DNA of 64,000 bases from Gracilaria gracilis (GCA_030374805.1 JARGSG010000189.1:868001-932000), one strand, 5' to 3'. Shown: positions 31,830 to 43,950, numbered from the stretch's first letter. Translations and numbers: made by a program. Notes: a model not told the origin generated them from the sequence alone.

Positions 31830-34123
31830 CGTTTCCTACGATTTCATTCACCGTCTTTTCCTCTTGATGATCCATCATTTCTGTCATTTCTTCCAACGTA
31901 GCAATCCGGTTCGGTTCCTCAAAACTGAAAGATCTTGCTTGGGAGAAGAGTCAGCAGTCATTCAAAAGATTTATCTCGCACTTTGCAAACCCAGATTTGA
32001 TATTAGTGACGTTGGAGCTCTTTTTATAGCTACTGAAGATGCTTTGAGCGACATCAAATTCGTCTAGAACACCTCCATGCCTTCTTCAATTTTGTGATAC
32101 AATGCTCAACATGTTGCGGTAATGATGGGTCAGTGACGGGATGACTCCAACGTCCAGAGGCTGGTTAGTGCCACTGCTGTGAGCTGGGAGGCCGTTCGCG
32201 ATGAAATATGATTTACGGAGAAGCGCAAGGACAGGAATCGATAAATGACTTCTATGGCCATCGTGGATTAGAATAATTGGTTCGCCATTGGGACGGATTG
32301 CCTGTGCGTCACGCAGAAAAAGGTTCAGCCCACTGGAGAACGTTCGTGGAGTCTACAGAGGCGATGTCTTTGCGCGTGGTGACGACTGCGTTCGATGGTA
32401 GATATTCGGAGATGCATTGGGCGGTTGGTGTGGAGCAATGGCAATCCGATGTCGGCACAATGAAGGTTCTCATAATAGAGCTCTATCCATTGAGCCCTGA
32501 CGTGTCAGACTATGAATATGGACCCCGTTTCGGGTGAAATTGGAAATATTGTTGGGACGTACCTTGTTAGGTGAATCGGGGATAGAACCTATGAAATAGG
32601 TGTATAGTAGGGCCTTGTGGTATATTTGTCCAACTATCTGGCGTCACACCCGCTGGGTAGATACTGTGGCACCCTGACACTGGTTTGTCCACGTGTAGAG
32701 CCCTCGTGGGAGTGCGCAGCCCTAGATACAGTAGATAGTATATATGCTCGGGCGATCTCCCCCTGGAGCCACTAAGTAAAACTCACCTGAGTCGTATCTT
32801 CTTCCTGAAGTACGTGGTCTTCATCCCGAAGGTCGGACTATGGTTGCTACTGCCTATGTAGGTTCACGACTCCTCTAAGGAGAGTAACCACGACTGGTCG
32901 CGGTACAATCACCCCTCAGGGTCCCTAAGGAAGTTCTTTACTACCAGTCTCTGGCTTGCTTTGCTAATTACCCCAGTATCAGGTTGTATTTGTTGTCGTT
33001 CACCGAGGTACCGGATCTTTGTTCAGTTCATCGTTTTCCTGGTGCAGGTCTCGCTTCCGCCTCTGTATAGAGTTATATTTGGACACTTGAGTGTGTGTGT
33101 CTCGTTCTGCTATGGGCCCTGTTCCCACCGTTGGCACAGGCCGTAGCTCCGCTCGTGTGGTTCTCCGTAAAAGCATTACACCGTCTTACGGCACCGTTCG
33201 CTCTACTTCTAGACTCGTTCTCTCTTGATCCGTCGTCGGTTATTCCTCTCTAGGCCCACGCTCTTATTTTCCTCTGCAGGTTATTTCAGTACCGTCTCCG
33301 GTTTACACCCGGCTGCCACGCGGCACGCGCACGGGCAGAGGGCTCTACTTCTGAGTTCGCCCTTTTGTGGGAGCAAGACTCGGACACCCTGGTGGACACG
33401 TACCCTCTTTGGGGTTTGCTCTACAGTTGGTTCCGATGATGGACTTCTACTGATTCTCCTTGTCCGTAGTCGGGTACCCTGAAATATCACCATCGGAACA
33501 CCAACACTTCCGTCGGCAAAGACTGCCCCGAGCAACGTTATGTGGTTAACGTTTTTGAACTCGGCATTTGGTGCAAATGGCTTTTCCTTCTTTGGATGAT
33601 ATCGCTTTTGGAGGGTTCCAAGACGAACTTTGCGAACCGGCGAGAACCCTGTTTCGTCTACGTTGACGATTCTTGAGGGCGGAGTGCTGTAGTGAGTGAT
33701 AATTTTTTTCATTGCAGTCATATGATGCACTGACACCTTTGCATTGGTTGCTTCATATTCGTTTCGCATCTTGCCTCGACGACCTTTTTAGAATGATCTT
33801 GTCAGCATGTCGGGCTTCGAGTAATTCACAGAACCGTCTACCTGGTCTGCCGTCCTTAAACCGAATTCGTTCGCGTCGATGTGGGGGCATTGCGGCCACG
33901 AGCATTTCCACACAGCCCTGCAAATCCTTTCGACAGAGCGCTCTACCGCGTCTACTGTGATGGAGGAGAATTTTGACGATACAGTTCTGCTCTTCCGTAG
34001 TGATGGATAGTCGCGAATTAGCTGAAATGGCGGGCTCTTTGTGGCCCTTGTGATAATGATAATGCAATGTTGATGGGCTAAGGTGGCACTCGTATGCAGC
34101 GCGGCGAAATGAAAATCCTTCAT
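31830..34123 (-). pseudogene. pogo-like (DDE_1) transposase, split by an LTR-like insertion
   Basis: Pieces occur in order on the minus strand. A CENP-B/HTH-like N-terminus lies at ~33753-34067 (LSITTEEQNCIVKILL, RKDLQGCVEMLV). The first catalytic Asp follows at ~33650 (RIVNVDETGFSP), then NHITLLGAVFADG to MVIFQGT at ~33480. After an interruption, CISEYLPSNAVVTTRKD, VDSTNVLQWAE, the second Asp box ILIHDGHRSH (~32250-32275), GTNQPLDVGVIPSLTHHY and a C-terminal helix KSSNVTNIKSGFAKCEI (~31.95 kb) resume. Frameshifts separate several pieces, and about 850 bp of foreign sequence lies in the middle. It is dead, but its order is still complete. Confidence 0.7.
32625..33470. mobile_element. LTR-like insertion A inside the pogo-like transposase
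   Basis: Foreign sequence splitting the transposase, with no protein motifs. It shares CGGTTTAYACCCGGCT and several weaker blocks, in the same order, with the inserted block at 41.5-42.0 kb in inverted orientation. This suggests two copies of one repeat, perhaps solo LTRs. Ends and target duplications could not be fixed. Confidence 0.35.
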
Positions 34124-34804
34124 CGACTAGTTTTATGCCGTTGGAGATGTAGCGGGAGATTCGGTGGTCAAGCAGTTGTTGATGACTACTGGCGCCATGG
34201 TGGATGATGGGAAGTTTCTGGTGGCACGCTATTAGTTTGAAGTAGCTCGGGCTTCTTTTATATTGTCGGAGTGTGGCACGTAGGGTTTTTGTCTCGCTCT
34301 ATTGAAACATCTTTGATCGTTTGAGAGGGCATCTAGAACTTTGTGTCGGAGATATTGGTTGGGAATTGAGATTGTCCGTTTCGGTTGCAGGACGCATTCT
34401 GGTTTGCAAGTTATGACATCTCATATTCGCAAGTGTAATTGTAGGTCATTGCAGCCTCTTTTAGGGAAGCGGAAGCGATAATGCCTCTGTCAAGTCTGTG
34501 TAGATCCCAGCTCGGCGGAATTCTATGCCCTGCTCACGAGTGGTGAACAAGGGGGGAAAGACAAAGATTTCATGTGCATAAAGTTTGGACCTCAAAACCG
34601 AGCTCATGTTCAATTGTGTATAATTATATGTGTAAAGAGGGCTATCTTGAACGATAGGTATCTGTTCAATAGTTTAGGCGCACACTCAGTATACGGATAC
34701 TGGGCGACCGTTGAGCTAACTAATGTCAGATAGAGCCCAAGTGTACGTGACTATCAGTTAGTGCGATGCTAACAGTCGCTAACGCTTTAACACACACCCC
34801 GTCG
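34124..34804. other. Spacer between two transposons
   Basis: About 680 bp, AT-leaning. No gene, RNA or repeat is recognised, apart from short TTAGTGCG/TAACAGTCGC sequence just before the CACTA end. Confidence 0.4.
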
Positions 34805-34967
34805 CACTAGCCCTGTTCCAGTAAAGTGACCAATATTGGTCACCTTTTTTGGGTGAAATTAGGGTGACACGGTCGCAATTCACCCTGGCGAGGTGATAGC
34901 GTCCCGCTGTAGGGTGAACATCACCCGGAATGGGAGTGATATCACACAACGAATCACCCGGAGGGAC
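34805..34967. repeat. Left terminal inverted repeat
   Basis: It matches the reverse complement of 40275-40440 at roughly four in five positions by eye. It contains GTGACCAATATTGGTCAC, itself a palindrome, and repeated GGGTGA or TCACCC words. Confidence 0.85.
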
Positions 34968-35065
34968 CCCCATATCACCATTACAAGTGAGTGCTCACAC
35001 TGAACCTTGCCAGTCTCGCGACCACATTACGCCGTGGACTAGTTGCTCAACTCGCTTGTGTCTCC

Positions 35066-37570
35066 ATGAAGAGATCTCCGTGTCGGTCGGCGTCTGAAAG
35101 CACTCCTCGACAACCTCAGGTGGATACATTTCAATTGCTCGATGAAGATCTTGGCCCACCCATATCGTCTGACACCTCGCGGCAAGTAACACCAGGTCCT
35201 TCGGTACTACCGGAAACAGACGATTGTAGTGTAGAATTGACACCTTTCACACCAGCGGCTACGAACTGTGAAACTCCTCACAATCAAGCACTACAGGAGG
35301 AAAGTAATATTTCAGACGACTCAGTAGAAGTCAGTTCTCTGAACACAAGGTCTTTACCTGCTACATCAATTTCACAGATTTCTCTACCAATTTTCGCCTT
35401 TGATTCTGAGGGGGAAGCAAATGACGAACTATACGTTGCTTCTAGCCAAGACGAGTACGTGGAAAACGAACAAAAAAGTGAAGAAGACTCGAACTATACC
35501 GAACGTGGTTCGCACATCTCAGAACAAGAACTCCGCGACCTACGAGTCGAAAATTCAACTCGCTCCCGCACTCTTCGCAACGTTATATCTTCCAATGCAG
35601 AGCATGCACGCAAGATCGCTGTTGAAGATATGTGGTCCTCCTCGTTTTGTGATAATCTGGATACGATGATGGATGACCGTCTGGATTCATATAACTCTGG
35701 TCGAACTGTAGAAGCCGGTGAAAACCCAAATCGTGCATATCATGGTAGAACTGGAGGTCTTAAAGAGTGGGACTACGCATCTCCGTTTCAACAGTTCTCT
35801 GTTCATATTGATGGAATTGACAAAATGCTTGGGAGAAGGTTCATATCGGAGACCAATTTTATTTTACAGAAAGTGACGAAGGAGTTGCAGCGAAATACGA
35901 AGACGGATATAATTACTGCTACAGACTTAACAAGATTGGGTGTCCTGGACGTGTTTCTCCCTGAGCATGTCCTTCTCAAAATTGTCTCAAATGTTAATCG
36001 AGTCCTCGACGTGAAAGGTAAAAAGGACACTTCAACATTTGAGTTCAGAGGTGTCCTTATTCTCTATTTGCTAGCAGGTTCATACTCGTTAACAGTAGGA
36101 ACCATTACTACAAAGCAGAACAAGGACTTATTTTTTCAAGTGGGCATCACTAGTGCACGATACACGGAGATGTGGTCAGCACTCTCATGTACAGCCGAAA
36201 GAAGACAAAGAGTGGAACAAATGGGCGAAGGATGGTCCAATTATCCTCAAAGGGCAAATGCACTGATAAAAGAGATGGAAGATGAGTTGGCTGCTGTGAA
36301 TCGCCTTTTCTTGTACATGCCACTCGCGAATATATTTAGCTTTGACGATGACCATCAAAGACTACGGTCAAGAGCTGTTGCTCAATTGACGTCGATGTCT
36401 CATGTCAATAATCCCCAGAAGGCCCTCGGTCCTGTTAGTAACGCCTTGTGCTCGGCATTGAATCCTGTTTTTCTCGCAAGCCACTACTCAAGGCCTGGAG
36501 AGAAGATAACTCACGTTTGGGAAAGGTTGATAAGACTTATGCAAGGTGTTTCTACAGCCGGGCCCGTGCGACCAATGGTAGATGCAATCTTTGCTTCGGA
36601 CAGAGGATATAACTCAAAAGCAACCATCAACTTTATTAATGATAGAATTGGCGTCACAGGTCTTGGGACTCACAAGAGAAGTCTAGACTATCCTTTTAAA
36701 TTTGGCGATGGCGCAATAAGAAAGTGACACAAGGGAATTGTTACAAGTGAACAAGGTTGCCGGGCTATTTATAGTGCACGTCGCAAGCCAAATACCGTAT
36801 CTGGAAGGTCTGTAGAGGCCATCGTTTACCGTAAAAGTTTGGAAGGCCGCGTTGCAGCTTTGTATCATAACAATGATCGATTGTTTTCAGCTAACAGATT
36901 TACATTGGTTCCAAAGGCTGGCTACGAATCTACAAAAACTGCGATAGAGAGAGAGGTCTTTCATATGGTTTTCGATGATTCTGTTTTACAAACAGCAGAA
37001 CCCAGTAATCCCGATTATGATGTAATGCATTCAATGGCAAGGTTGACCGTTCTACAGGTGTTATCCAATATTGATGAAGTTACGTTGCTTCAATCGGAAG
37101 ATCCAAAGTGGTTTCTTGGGAGGGCTTTCCCGTTTACATCGCGTACATCACAGGCCTTTCTGCGTGCCTTGTGCGACGACTATGAGAACAGTGCAGAAGG
37201 ATTGTCATATTTGGTGAGTGGCAAGCAGGTTGACCACAGTTATGTTACGTTTCCAAACAACGAAGACGAAACCAAGCACAACTTGCTCTCTAAGCTGATA
37301 CTACTCTGCCATTCTTCGAATTTTGAAACGAAAACTGCACTCTGTTCCGAAGAACAGGAAGAACGGGCTAACGCAATTATGTCCGCAACTGTCGAAAACC
37401 TCCAGAATAAGACAAAGAATGAAATTATTTTGCTCCTTAGCTCGGTAGGACAGAGGCAATCCCAAGCACTTCGTAAGTCACAACCAATCGAGAAAGTTTT
37501 ACATCTCAGATCAGAATTACAAGCTGGAAGCCGAGCGGAAATCTGTGATACAGGTTGGATATTGATATGA
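35066..37570 (+). pseudogene. Transposon protein A (possible DDE-type transposase) with one stop
   Basis: About 834 codons in one frame from ATG 35066, broken only by a TGA at 36725-36727. The N-terminal ~150 residues are acidic and Ser/Thr-rich. The core is helical. DAIFASDRGYNSKATINF followed by GLGTHKRSLDYPFKFGDG resembles the second-Asp region (DRGY) and the GTxKR-PF block of some transposases in oomycetes and algae. RKPNTVSGRSVEAIVYRKS follows the stop. I cannot name the superfamily or confirm a third acidic residue. It is the natural candidate for the transposase of the element with the long TIRs. Confidence 0.5.
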
Positions 37571-37869
37571 TATCTCTGCAGGACGTAGGATTAGAATGAA
37601 ACTTTTATCGTACAGATATGAAAGTTATTTTGAAAGGATACAGTTCCGATAACTTTTGATATATTCCAGAAGTGGAACTGATATATATGTGATATATCTT
37701 TGGTACTATTTCTTACATTTCCGATAAAAGTGCGGTATATTCTGAAATTTGTCATGTCAGATCTCCCTCAAAATTATACCCTAAATACATCAGATCCATA
37801 TCAAGACCTTTCGTGAGACTCACCCAAATATGATATCTAATTCAACAATATACTAAAAACATATCTGAA
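37571..37869. other. AT-rich spacer between the two element genes
   Basis: About 300 bp dominated by ATATC and GATAT words (for example around 37668-37700). Could be an intron, a small insertion or a spacer; splice sites could not be settled. Confidence 0.4.
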
Positions 37870-39540
37870 TTGTATCATAACCTTACAAGTTCTGCTTCAA
37901 ATATATCCAACTCATATCACATGTGTATGTCAGATTTCCACTGGGAAAGGCTTGAGCTGACGAACTCCGTTTCGCGGAATCTAACGCCATCCCATGAAAA
38001 ACAGACAAAGAAGAGAAATCTACTGGAACGTGTTTACAAAGCCTCGCTGAAATATTGGGTTATGAAGTCTCTTGTGAGTACCCCAGGAATGAAAGAAGGT
38101 AGCTTTAACGAGTCTCAGGTTTTGAAGGCTCTGCCGTCATTCTTTGAATCCAACGCGGTGGTTACTGGGAATTGATTACATTCAAGAGAGGGAAACGCTC
38201 TGGATGAAAAGTATAAGGTGTAGTACATTCGAACAACGGGGCTGGTTTCGTCTCGTAGAGATCCTATGGTTGCTGATAGCCCCGATGCCATTTTCTGCTT
38301 TACCGACAACGACGGAATACAAAACGTCTGCGCTGTTGAGATCAAAACCATGACTTCGTTGAACACTCTTGATGCATCGAAACAGCAAAAATGCGACTAC
38401 TCTCCAATATCTTGCCTCATGAATGTTGGTCAAAATGAAGAATCGATCAAGCCATTTCACGAGCTTGTACCGTCAATGGAGTACAGAATTCAGTGCTTGC
38501 ATCATGCTGTTGCCTTGAATCTGAAACATGTTATGTTTGTCCAAGCAAAAGGCCGTAACTTGGGAGTCGGTGAAGTCATTTATGTCACTATTGTTGACTT
38601 CCATCACACAATGACGTCAATGTACAGCTACTTGTTCGCAGCGATTCGAGTGGGAGCATTTGCATGGATTGGAAAGGATGCATCAAACATTCCAAGTGCG
38701 TATGATGATCTTCTGCAGAGCTCCCACGCATCCGATTTGAATTCGTACGCTTCGTATTATGGTTTGAGCCAGGATTATCGTTCTCTCGCCCGAGGGACGG
38801 GAACGCTTCCACCTGCGCAAATGATTCGCCCTACGGCTTTTGTTTATTAGAACTACTTGAAAAGCGGCGTTGAGGAATTCAAAAGAGCGATGACGAACTT
38901 GAGTTACACAAATGTTGGTGAGTATCTGATTGTCAGCATTATCGGGCGCCTTCTATGCGCACAGGTAAGCAATGCGGCTCTGGTACATTGGTTATCTTCG
39001 GCAAGGCAAAAAGGAAAACTTCCTACGCAGTATGATAGTCCCCGTTCAACAGGATAACGCAAGATACGGAAGAATGTCTCAAAATGCTCTTGGTCCGCTG
39101 ATTATGCGCGACAGCTTGCAAAAGAGTACGTTACTGTCATCGGAGCGCGCACCAAGATTGCAAGCTGTGCAAGTAGCAATGGAAAGAACCTCACATCATC
39201 AGGTGTTACCTTTGTGCCTGCGATTGTGGAACCGTTGTATCGCCCCGATATTGCAATGAAGTACACTCGACCAGACAACAAGATTAGAAGACTAGGAAGC
39301 CGAGATCGGCATACTAAGGTCAATGGCAGGCACACATACTGCTCTCTCTCTGCTCATATAGTCGTACAATCAACAAGAATGGGAAGAAACATGGAAAGAA
39401 AGGCGGTGCAAGACAGAGGCAGTGGTGTATCGTTTGCCGGCAGGCAATATGCTCAGGGTGCTGGGAGAAGTGGCAAACGGAAGATGTCCTGAAAAGGGCG
39501 GAAATACCGGACCAAGAGCTACAGAAGCTGCAGAATCAAG
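37870..39540 (+). pseudogene. YqaJ-like PD-(D/E)XK nuclease with C-terminal zinc-binding region, broken
   Basis: One frame runs from ~37870 to ~39057 with stops at 38173-38175, 38218-38220 and 38848-38850. The nuclease core is recognisable: SFNESQVLKALPSFF, then TTGLVSSRRDPMVADSPDA, with Asp at 38284-38286 and the EIK pair at 38338-38346 (AVEIKTM). This is the order seen in YqaJ/lambda-exonuclease-like enzymes. Farther on, after a frameshift in a CT run near 39340, another frame encodes HTYCSLCSYSRT and CIVCRQAICSGCW, a Cys-rich zinc-binding end. It lies downstream of protein A on the same strand inside the same TIRs. Its role may be processing transposition intermediates, which is inference. 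Confidence 0.55.
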
Positions 39541-40274
39541 TGTAATAGCTGATTGAACGATATGGATTGGGGTTCATGTACGTCGCACTACTCTCTCTAA
39601 TTTTGTGGCTACTTCAGCATTTTTCGCGCATTATGAGTGAAAGAGAATCGAACGCTCTAAAAGAACTGTTTCATGTTAAGGATACGGCAGTTTTACTATA
39701 TCAGGGTACACACTTCATCGAATGAATACAGGGTTCCGATTGCAAACGGAGATGATAATAATGTTGATGATATTCTACTTAGATGTGTGTAGCAGATAAC
39801 TTTGATTCAATTATGATGCTGTTGGCTAACAAGGCGCCAAACAGTGTTCCTCCTGGATATCGCTGGAAGCAGATCTAATCTCGTACTGGGTTTGATTATG
39901 AGAGAATGCTTCTTTCAGGCAGTTCGTTCTGGACCACGATGTGTGTATGGAACGCACCCAGAGAGGTCAAAAGAAACACTGTTCAAGTTCTCAAGAGACA
40001 AACGCGGCTAAGCAAATTGTAGTATTTGATTTGATTTATATCCAAAACGGTTGGTATTGTTCATGTTTACAAAGCGTTGCACTCCCACTACACGAAGCAG
40101 TCATAAGAGCAGAGACTCTACTATGACGACCGTGCAAGGACAAACCTGCAAAAGTAAGAACAAGTATCCCTTAACCTTGCGTGCGCATTAGCAATGCGAG
40201 AGATGCATTGTGACCAAGGGCTGGATTGGTACAAGAAGAGATTTGACAAGAACGTCAAGGAGGGTGATGGTTTG
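39541..40274. other. 3' internal region of the TIR element
   Basis: About 730 bp between the zinc-binding end of the nuclease remnant and the right TIR. No coding signal is recognised. Confidence 0.4.
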
Positions 40275-40440
40275 GTCCCCTTGGGTGATTTGTTTCGTGA
40301 TTTCACCTCGATTTCGGGTGGCGTTCACTCTACTGCAAGACGCAGTCACCACGCTAGGGTGATATGCGACCGTGTCACCCCGATTTCACCCCAAAAAAAG
40401 GTGACCAAAAATCGGTCACCATACTGGAACGGAGTTAGTG
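40275..40440. repeat. Right terminal inverted repeat
   Basis: Inverted partner of 34805-34967. It contains GGTGACCAAAAATCGGTCACC and ends ...GAACGGAGTTAGTG. The last five bases (TAGTG) are shared with the first bases of the neighbouring piggyBac-like element. Confidence 0.85.
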
Positions 40441-40680
40441 TCTATTCGACATTGACCTCATATGAGGTCAATTTTGATTGTCTTGTAACTTTGCATAAGA
40501 GTCCCAAAAATTTTAAAAACCTAGTTTGTCAACCGACCTGGATCTTCCCTTTGAAGCCCAAGCAAAAGTAAATCACAACTCCGTCCACTTTCCTGTAGGC
40601 TTTTACTTTTCCTGTCACGATACCAAGATCTCTCCAATATTCCGCCGTCAACAGATCTTCGCCGTGTTATTGGAACAACT

Positions 40681-43590
40681 GTGCGCAGCCGGGCTCGACT
40701 TGTCACCTCCAAATCAGCTTGGAAACGCTACTTTGGGTCACTTCGGAAATCTAAAACCATCGGTGGAACCGTGAAAATTGTGGAAACCAAACCAGTCAAT
40801 GGTCGTAATATCACTTTCATCACTATTAATTTTAGTCTACCCTATCGCGAAAAAGAGTGTACTCTACCGTTATGTAGTGTGGAGCTCGGCGGTGGTGTCA
40901 GAAAAGAGACCGAGGCGGTTCCGGCTGTTACAGAGGTATTATCAAGCGCTAATGCGGGTCGAATTGCTGAAAATAGCAAAATCCCTCCAACTCAGCAAAT
41001 TTTGCAGTCTAATGGAAACAAATCTTTAGATGCAGTCAAAAAATTAGTCATGGCTCATGAGAGACAGCGGAACAAGCAGACAATCAGTACGCCCTTGAAT
41101 GGCTCCATGCAATTGCATCAAAGGAAGATTATTGATCCAGCCGGAGATCTTATCTCTTCTCGTCATGTGCCACAAGGTATGGAAGCTATTTAATACTTTA
41201 CGTGGATGTTTCCTACTGTATATCTGCACTCAATTGTGGAGAAGACTAATGCAAGGATCAAAGATCGTTTAGCAGCTGAATCATCTGATAGAGAGCTTCT
41301 GAAGTTCTTCGGAATAATGATTCCCATGACGCGATTAGGATTCTCAGATCGAAGAGAGTTATGGAGCCCAAAGCATTTTTCAAGTTATCTTCCTGCCCCT
41401 TCTGTATTGCAACGTCTTTGGCGGCAAAAGCGAAACAGCAACGAAGATGTTCGGGATCTTTCTCTCGGGGAGGTAGCACAGCGAACGATGCACTCCGGGA
41501 ATGACACGACTAGCCGGGTATAAACCGAGGTCAAACCGTCACGACGAGCGTCGGAGTGTACAGTGCAGACCAGGTACCATGTAGGGACACATCAGAAGAG
41601 CGGGCTCCAGACTGAGCCTCGTAAGAGTGGAACGGCGACGACACGGTGTCGGACCGCGAGCCATGTGAGAGTGGGCAGTAGAACAAGCCCAAAAAGAAAA
41701 AAGGCAAAGGGGTCCACAAGAGTGGGGATGGGTGCGTAACACACAAACGAAACCCAATACTGAGGCAAGTACACGACAGTAGTCCGGACGACACACACAT
41801 GCAGTTGTAATACTCTAAGCGCCACAAGGGTGGGTAACTATACGTGAACAACGCGGTTTTCACTCCACTTGGAGGTGAACAGTCCACAAAGGCGTGATAG
41901 TTAGAGCCAGGAAGCCCTTGCTTCACAAGGGTGATTTACTGAGGGATCATATCTCAACCTACTAAGTAGTGGGCTCGGCGTGGCCCCTGACAGGCTGCGC
42001 GCCAGCCGAATAAAGTATCAAATATATCTAGCAAATACAGCAATTCTGGTGGCATCGCCTTCTGGGTATTCGTGCAACACGTGTTCCCGTTGCGCCCGCT
42101 GGGCGGTTGCTCAGGCCGTGCATCCCACGTGTACAACCTCAAAGACCGTCTGAGCGCAACACCCCGCCAGCGGCGGTACAGCTCATATATCGACTCTACG
42201 CATCAATGCGGAAAATTCACAAAGTCCTCAAACCTTCCTCTTACGAGTGTTGTCCTTTACCTTCAGTCGGTAGGGCGATGTCACGAAAAGGATTTCAGGT
42301 GCTGAAAAATTGTATCTGTTTCAGTGGCACGCATAATCGTGACGTTCAGGGTATGGCGCGGTGGAGCCTGGTAAATGGTTTTGTGCAAGCAATTAACCAA
42401 CACCGATTATCATTTGTCACACCATCTCATGCTCTATGTGTTGACGAAAGCATGTCACGGTGGTACGGATTGGGAGGTGACTGGATCGATGTAGGCATTT
42501 CTCATTATACAGCCTTGGATCGCAAACCCGAAAATGGATTGGAAATGAAGACCGTTTGCTGTAGAAGAAGTGGCATTATGTTGAAAATTGAGCTTGATAT
42601 GGGATCTTAAATGCGTGCCTTAGAGTTTTCTTCAGATCATGGACATGGAACTGCAGTTCTATTACGGCTGGTGCAGACATGGTTTGGATCCGAGCGACCT
42701 AGTGTGTGCAGATTCATTCTTTGCCAGTGTGCATACGGCAAATTGTCTTCTACAAAATGGACTGAGATATACTGGAGTTATAAAAACTGCAACTCGAGGC
42801 TATCCGATGAAACACGTTTCTGAAATCACTTCTTCGAACAGAGGTGTGTTTGTGTCTATGGTATCAAAAGGGAACTACCATTAATACCGATTTAATGGCA
42901 GTCATGGGGGTGGATAGAGAACGAAGGTACTTTATATCAACTTCTGGAACAGTTAATTCTGGTACTGTTATAACGAGGGAAAGATGGAGGAGGGAAGGCA
43001 ACATTTCCAAAAAGATTGAACTCGAGGTTTCTATTCCTAAAGTATGTGAAGAATATTATAAAACATGTTCAATGATCGATAGACATAATCGATCCCGTCA
43101 AGATGATTTGAAGCTTGAGAAGAAAATCGAGTTGAAAGAGTGGTCTTTTCGTGTCAATTGCTACCTACTGGGTATCTTTATCGTGGATGCTTGGAATTTT
43201 TAGAAAGCATCCAATGGTGGCCGCCAATTGAAGAGCCCACCCAATACTTATTTTGGAATAGCTGACGAACTGATCGATAACACTTGGGATCAAACAGGTC
43301 TTATTGAAAGAAAAAAGAAAGGAGCTGAACCAACTGATCCGCATCCAAAACCTGCTGGAACTGGAATTCATTTGATTCAAACAGGAGAGAAAAGAAAAAG
43401 AAACGACGGAAGCATATCAAAAGCTCTGTATCAAGGTCGCTGCAACTCATGTGGAAGAAATACGAAGTCCAAGTTTATATGTTCTGACTGCCATTTAAGG
43501 AAGAACAAAGAAGTTTATTTGTGCCACCTTGGTACCGGTAGAGATTGTTTTGCTCTTCATTTAGACAATTTTCACGGTGTTACGCTTTAG
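40681..43590 (+). pseudogene. piggyBac-type (DDE_Tnp_1_7) transposase, heavily damaged
   Basis: Pieces follow piggyBac order. An N-terminal part ends in YFTWMFPTVYLHSIVEKTNA after a TAA at 41191-41193, then RELWSPKHFSSYLPAPS. A foreign block interrupts at ~41.5-42.0 kb. The gene resumes with AMSRKGFQVLKNCICFSG. Catalytic regions follow: ALCVDESMSRWYG, then VCADSFFASVHTANCLL, then CSMIDRHNRSRQDDL. The C-terminal Cys-rich domain is preserved at 43228-43590: RCNSCGRN, CSDC, YLCHLGTGRDCFALH. At least four frame changes are needed, so it is inactive. Confidence 0.75.
41505..42035. mobile_element. LTR-like insertion B inside the piggyBac-type transposase
   Basis: About 530 bp with no transposase motifs, breaking the gene. 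On the minus strand it carries CGGTTTATACCCGGCT and shares ordered short blocks with insertion A at 32.6-33.5 kb. On the plus strand, CCGGGTATAAACC contains a TATAAA box near one end. Possibly a solo LTR; not proven. Confidence 0.35.
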
Positions 43591-43879
43591 TTGACCCACT
43601 ATAGTATACACAAGGTTGTCAACCTTCGTTTTTTGTACTAAAATGAGCATTTCTCTCATAAAGAAAAAGACAGTTCAATTACCTTTAGCTCCCTACTACT
43701 GCGATCTGCGTTATTAAACGTGCTAGATATAATTTAAGTTAAATCGAAACAACACCTTTAGCAAATTTCACCTTATTCTGTCTGCTGTTGAAGTGGGCGT
43801 GTGTACACGTTCTGAAGTTAAAATGACAACTAGAAGTAGTCGAGCTCCAAATAGAGTTTTAGAGTTTTAATAAACTCAA

Positions 43880-43950
43880 GCGAGGTTTGAACTCGGTCTT
43901 ATTTAGCTCTGAAACGGTTTGAAACCACTGAACTACAGTTACGAGTCCTC
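43880..43950 (-). other. tRNA-like sequence (A box and B box), probably a remnant
   Basis: Read on the minus strand, TGTAGTTCAGTGG (43925-43937) resembles the tRNA D-arm/A box. GAGTTCAAACC (43884-43894) resembles the B box, inside a T-arm with 4-bp stem CGAG/CTCG and loop TTCAAAC. Box spacing is ~30 nt. The acceptor stem does not pair well, so it is more likely a decayed tRNA or the head of a tRNA-derived SINE than a working tRNA. Confidence 0.3.

Larger units (their letters stand above)
34805..40440 (+). mobile_element. 5.6-kb DNA transposon with ~165-bp TIRs beginning CACTA
   Basis: The two ends are long imperfect inverted repeats: CACTAGCCCTGTTCCAGTA on the left, and CACTAACTCCGTTCCAGTA read inward from the right. 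Similarity continues for about 165 bp. Between them, on the plus strand, lie two damaged coding regions described separately. The 3-bp flanks are TCG and TCT, so a CACTA-style 3-bp target duplication is possible but not exact. Both ends contain many GGTGA/TCACC units, a likely transposase-binding array. Superfamily is unresolved: the termini recall CACTA/EnSpm, but the proteins do not look like the usual Transposase_21 type. Confidence 0.75.
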
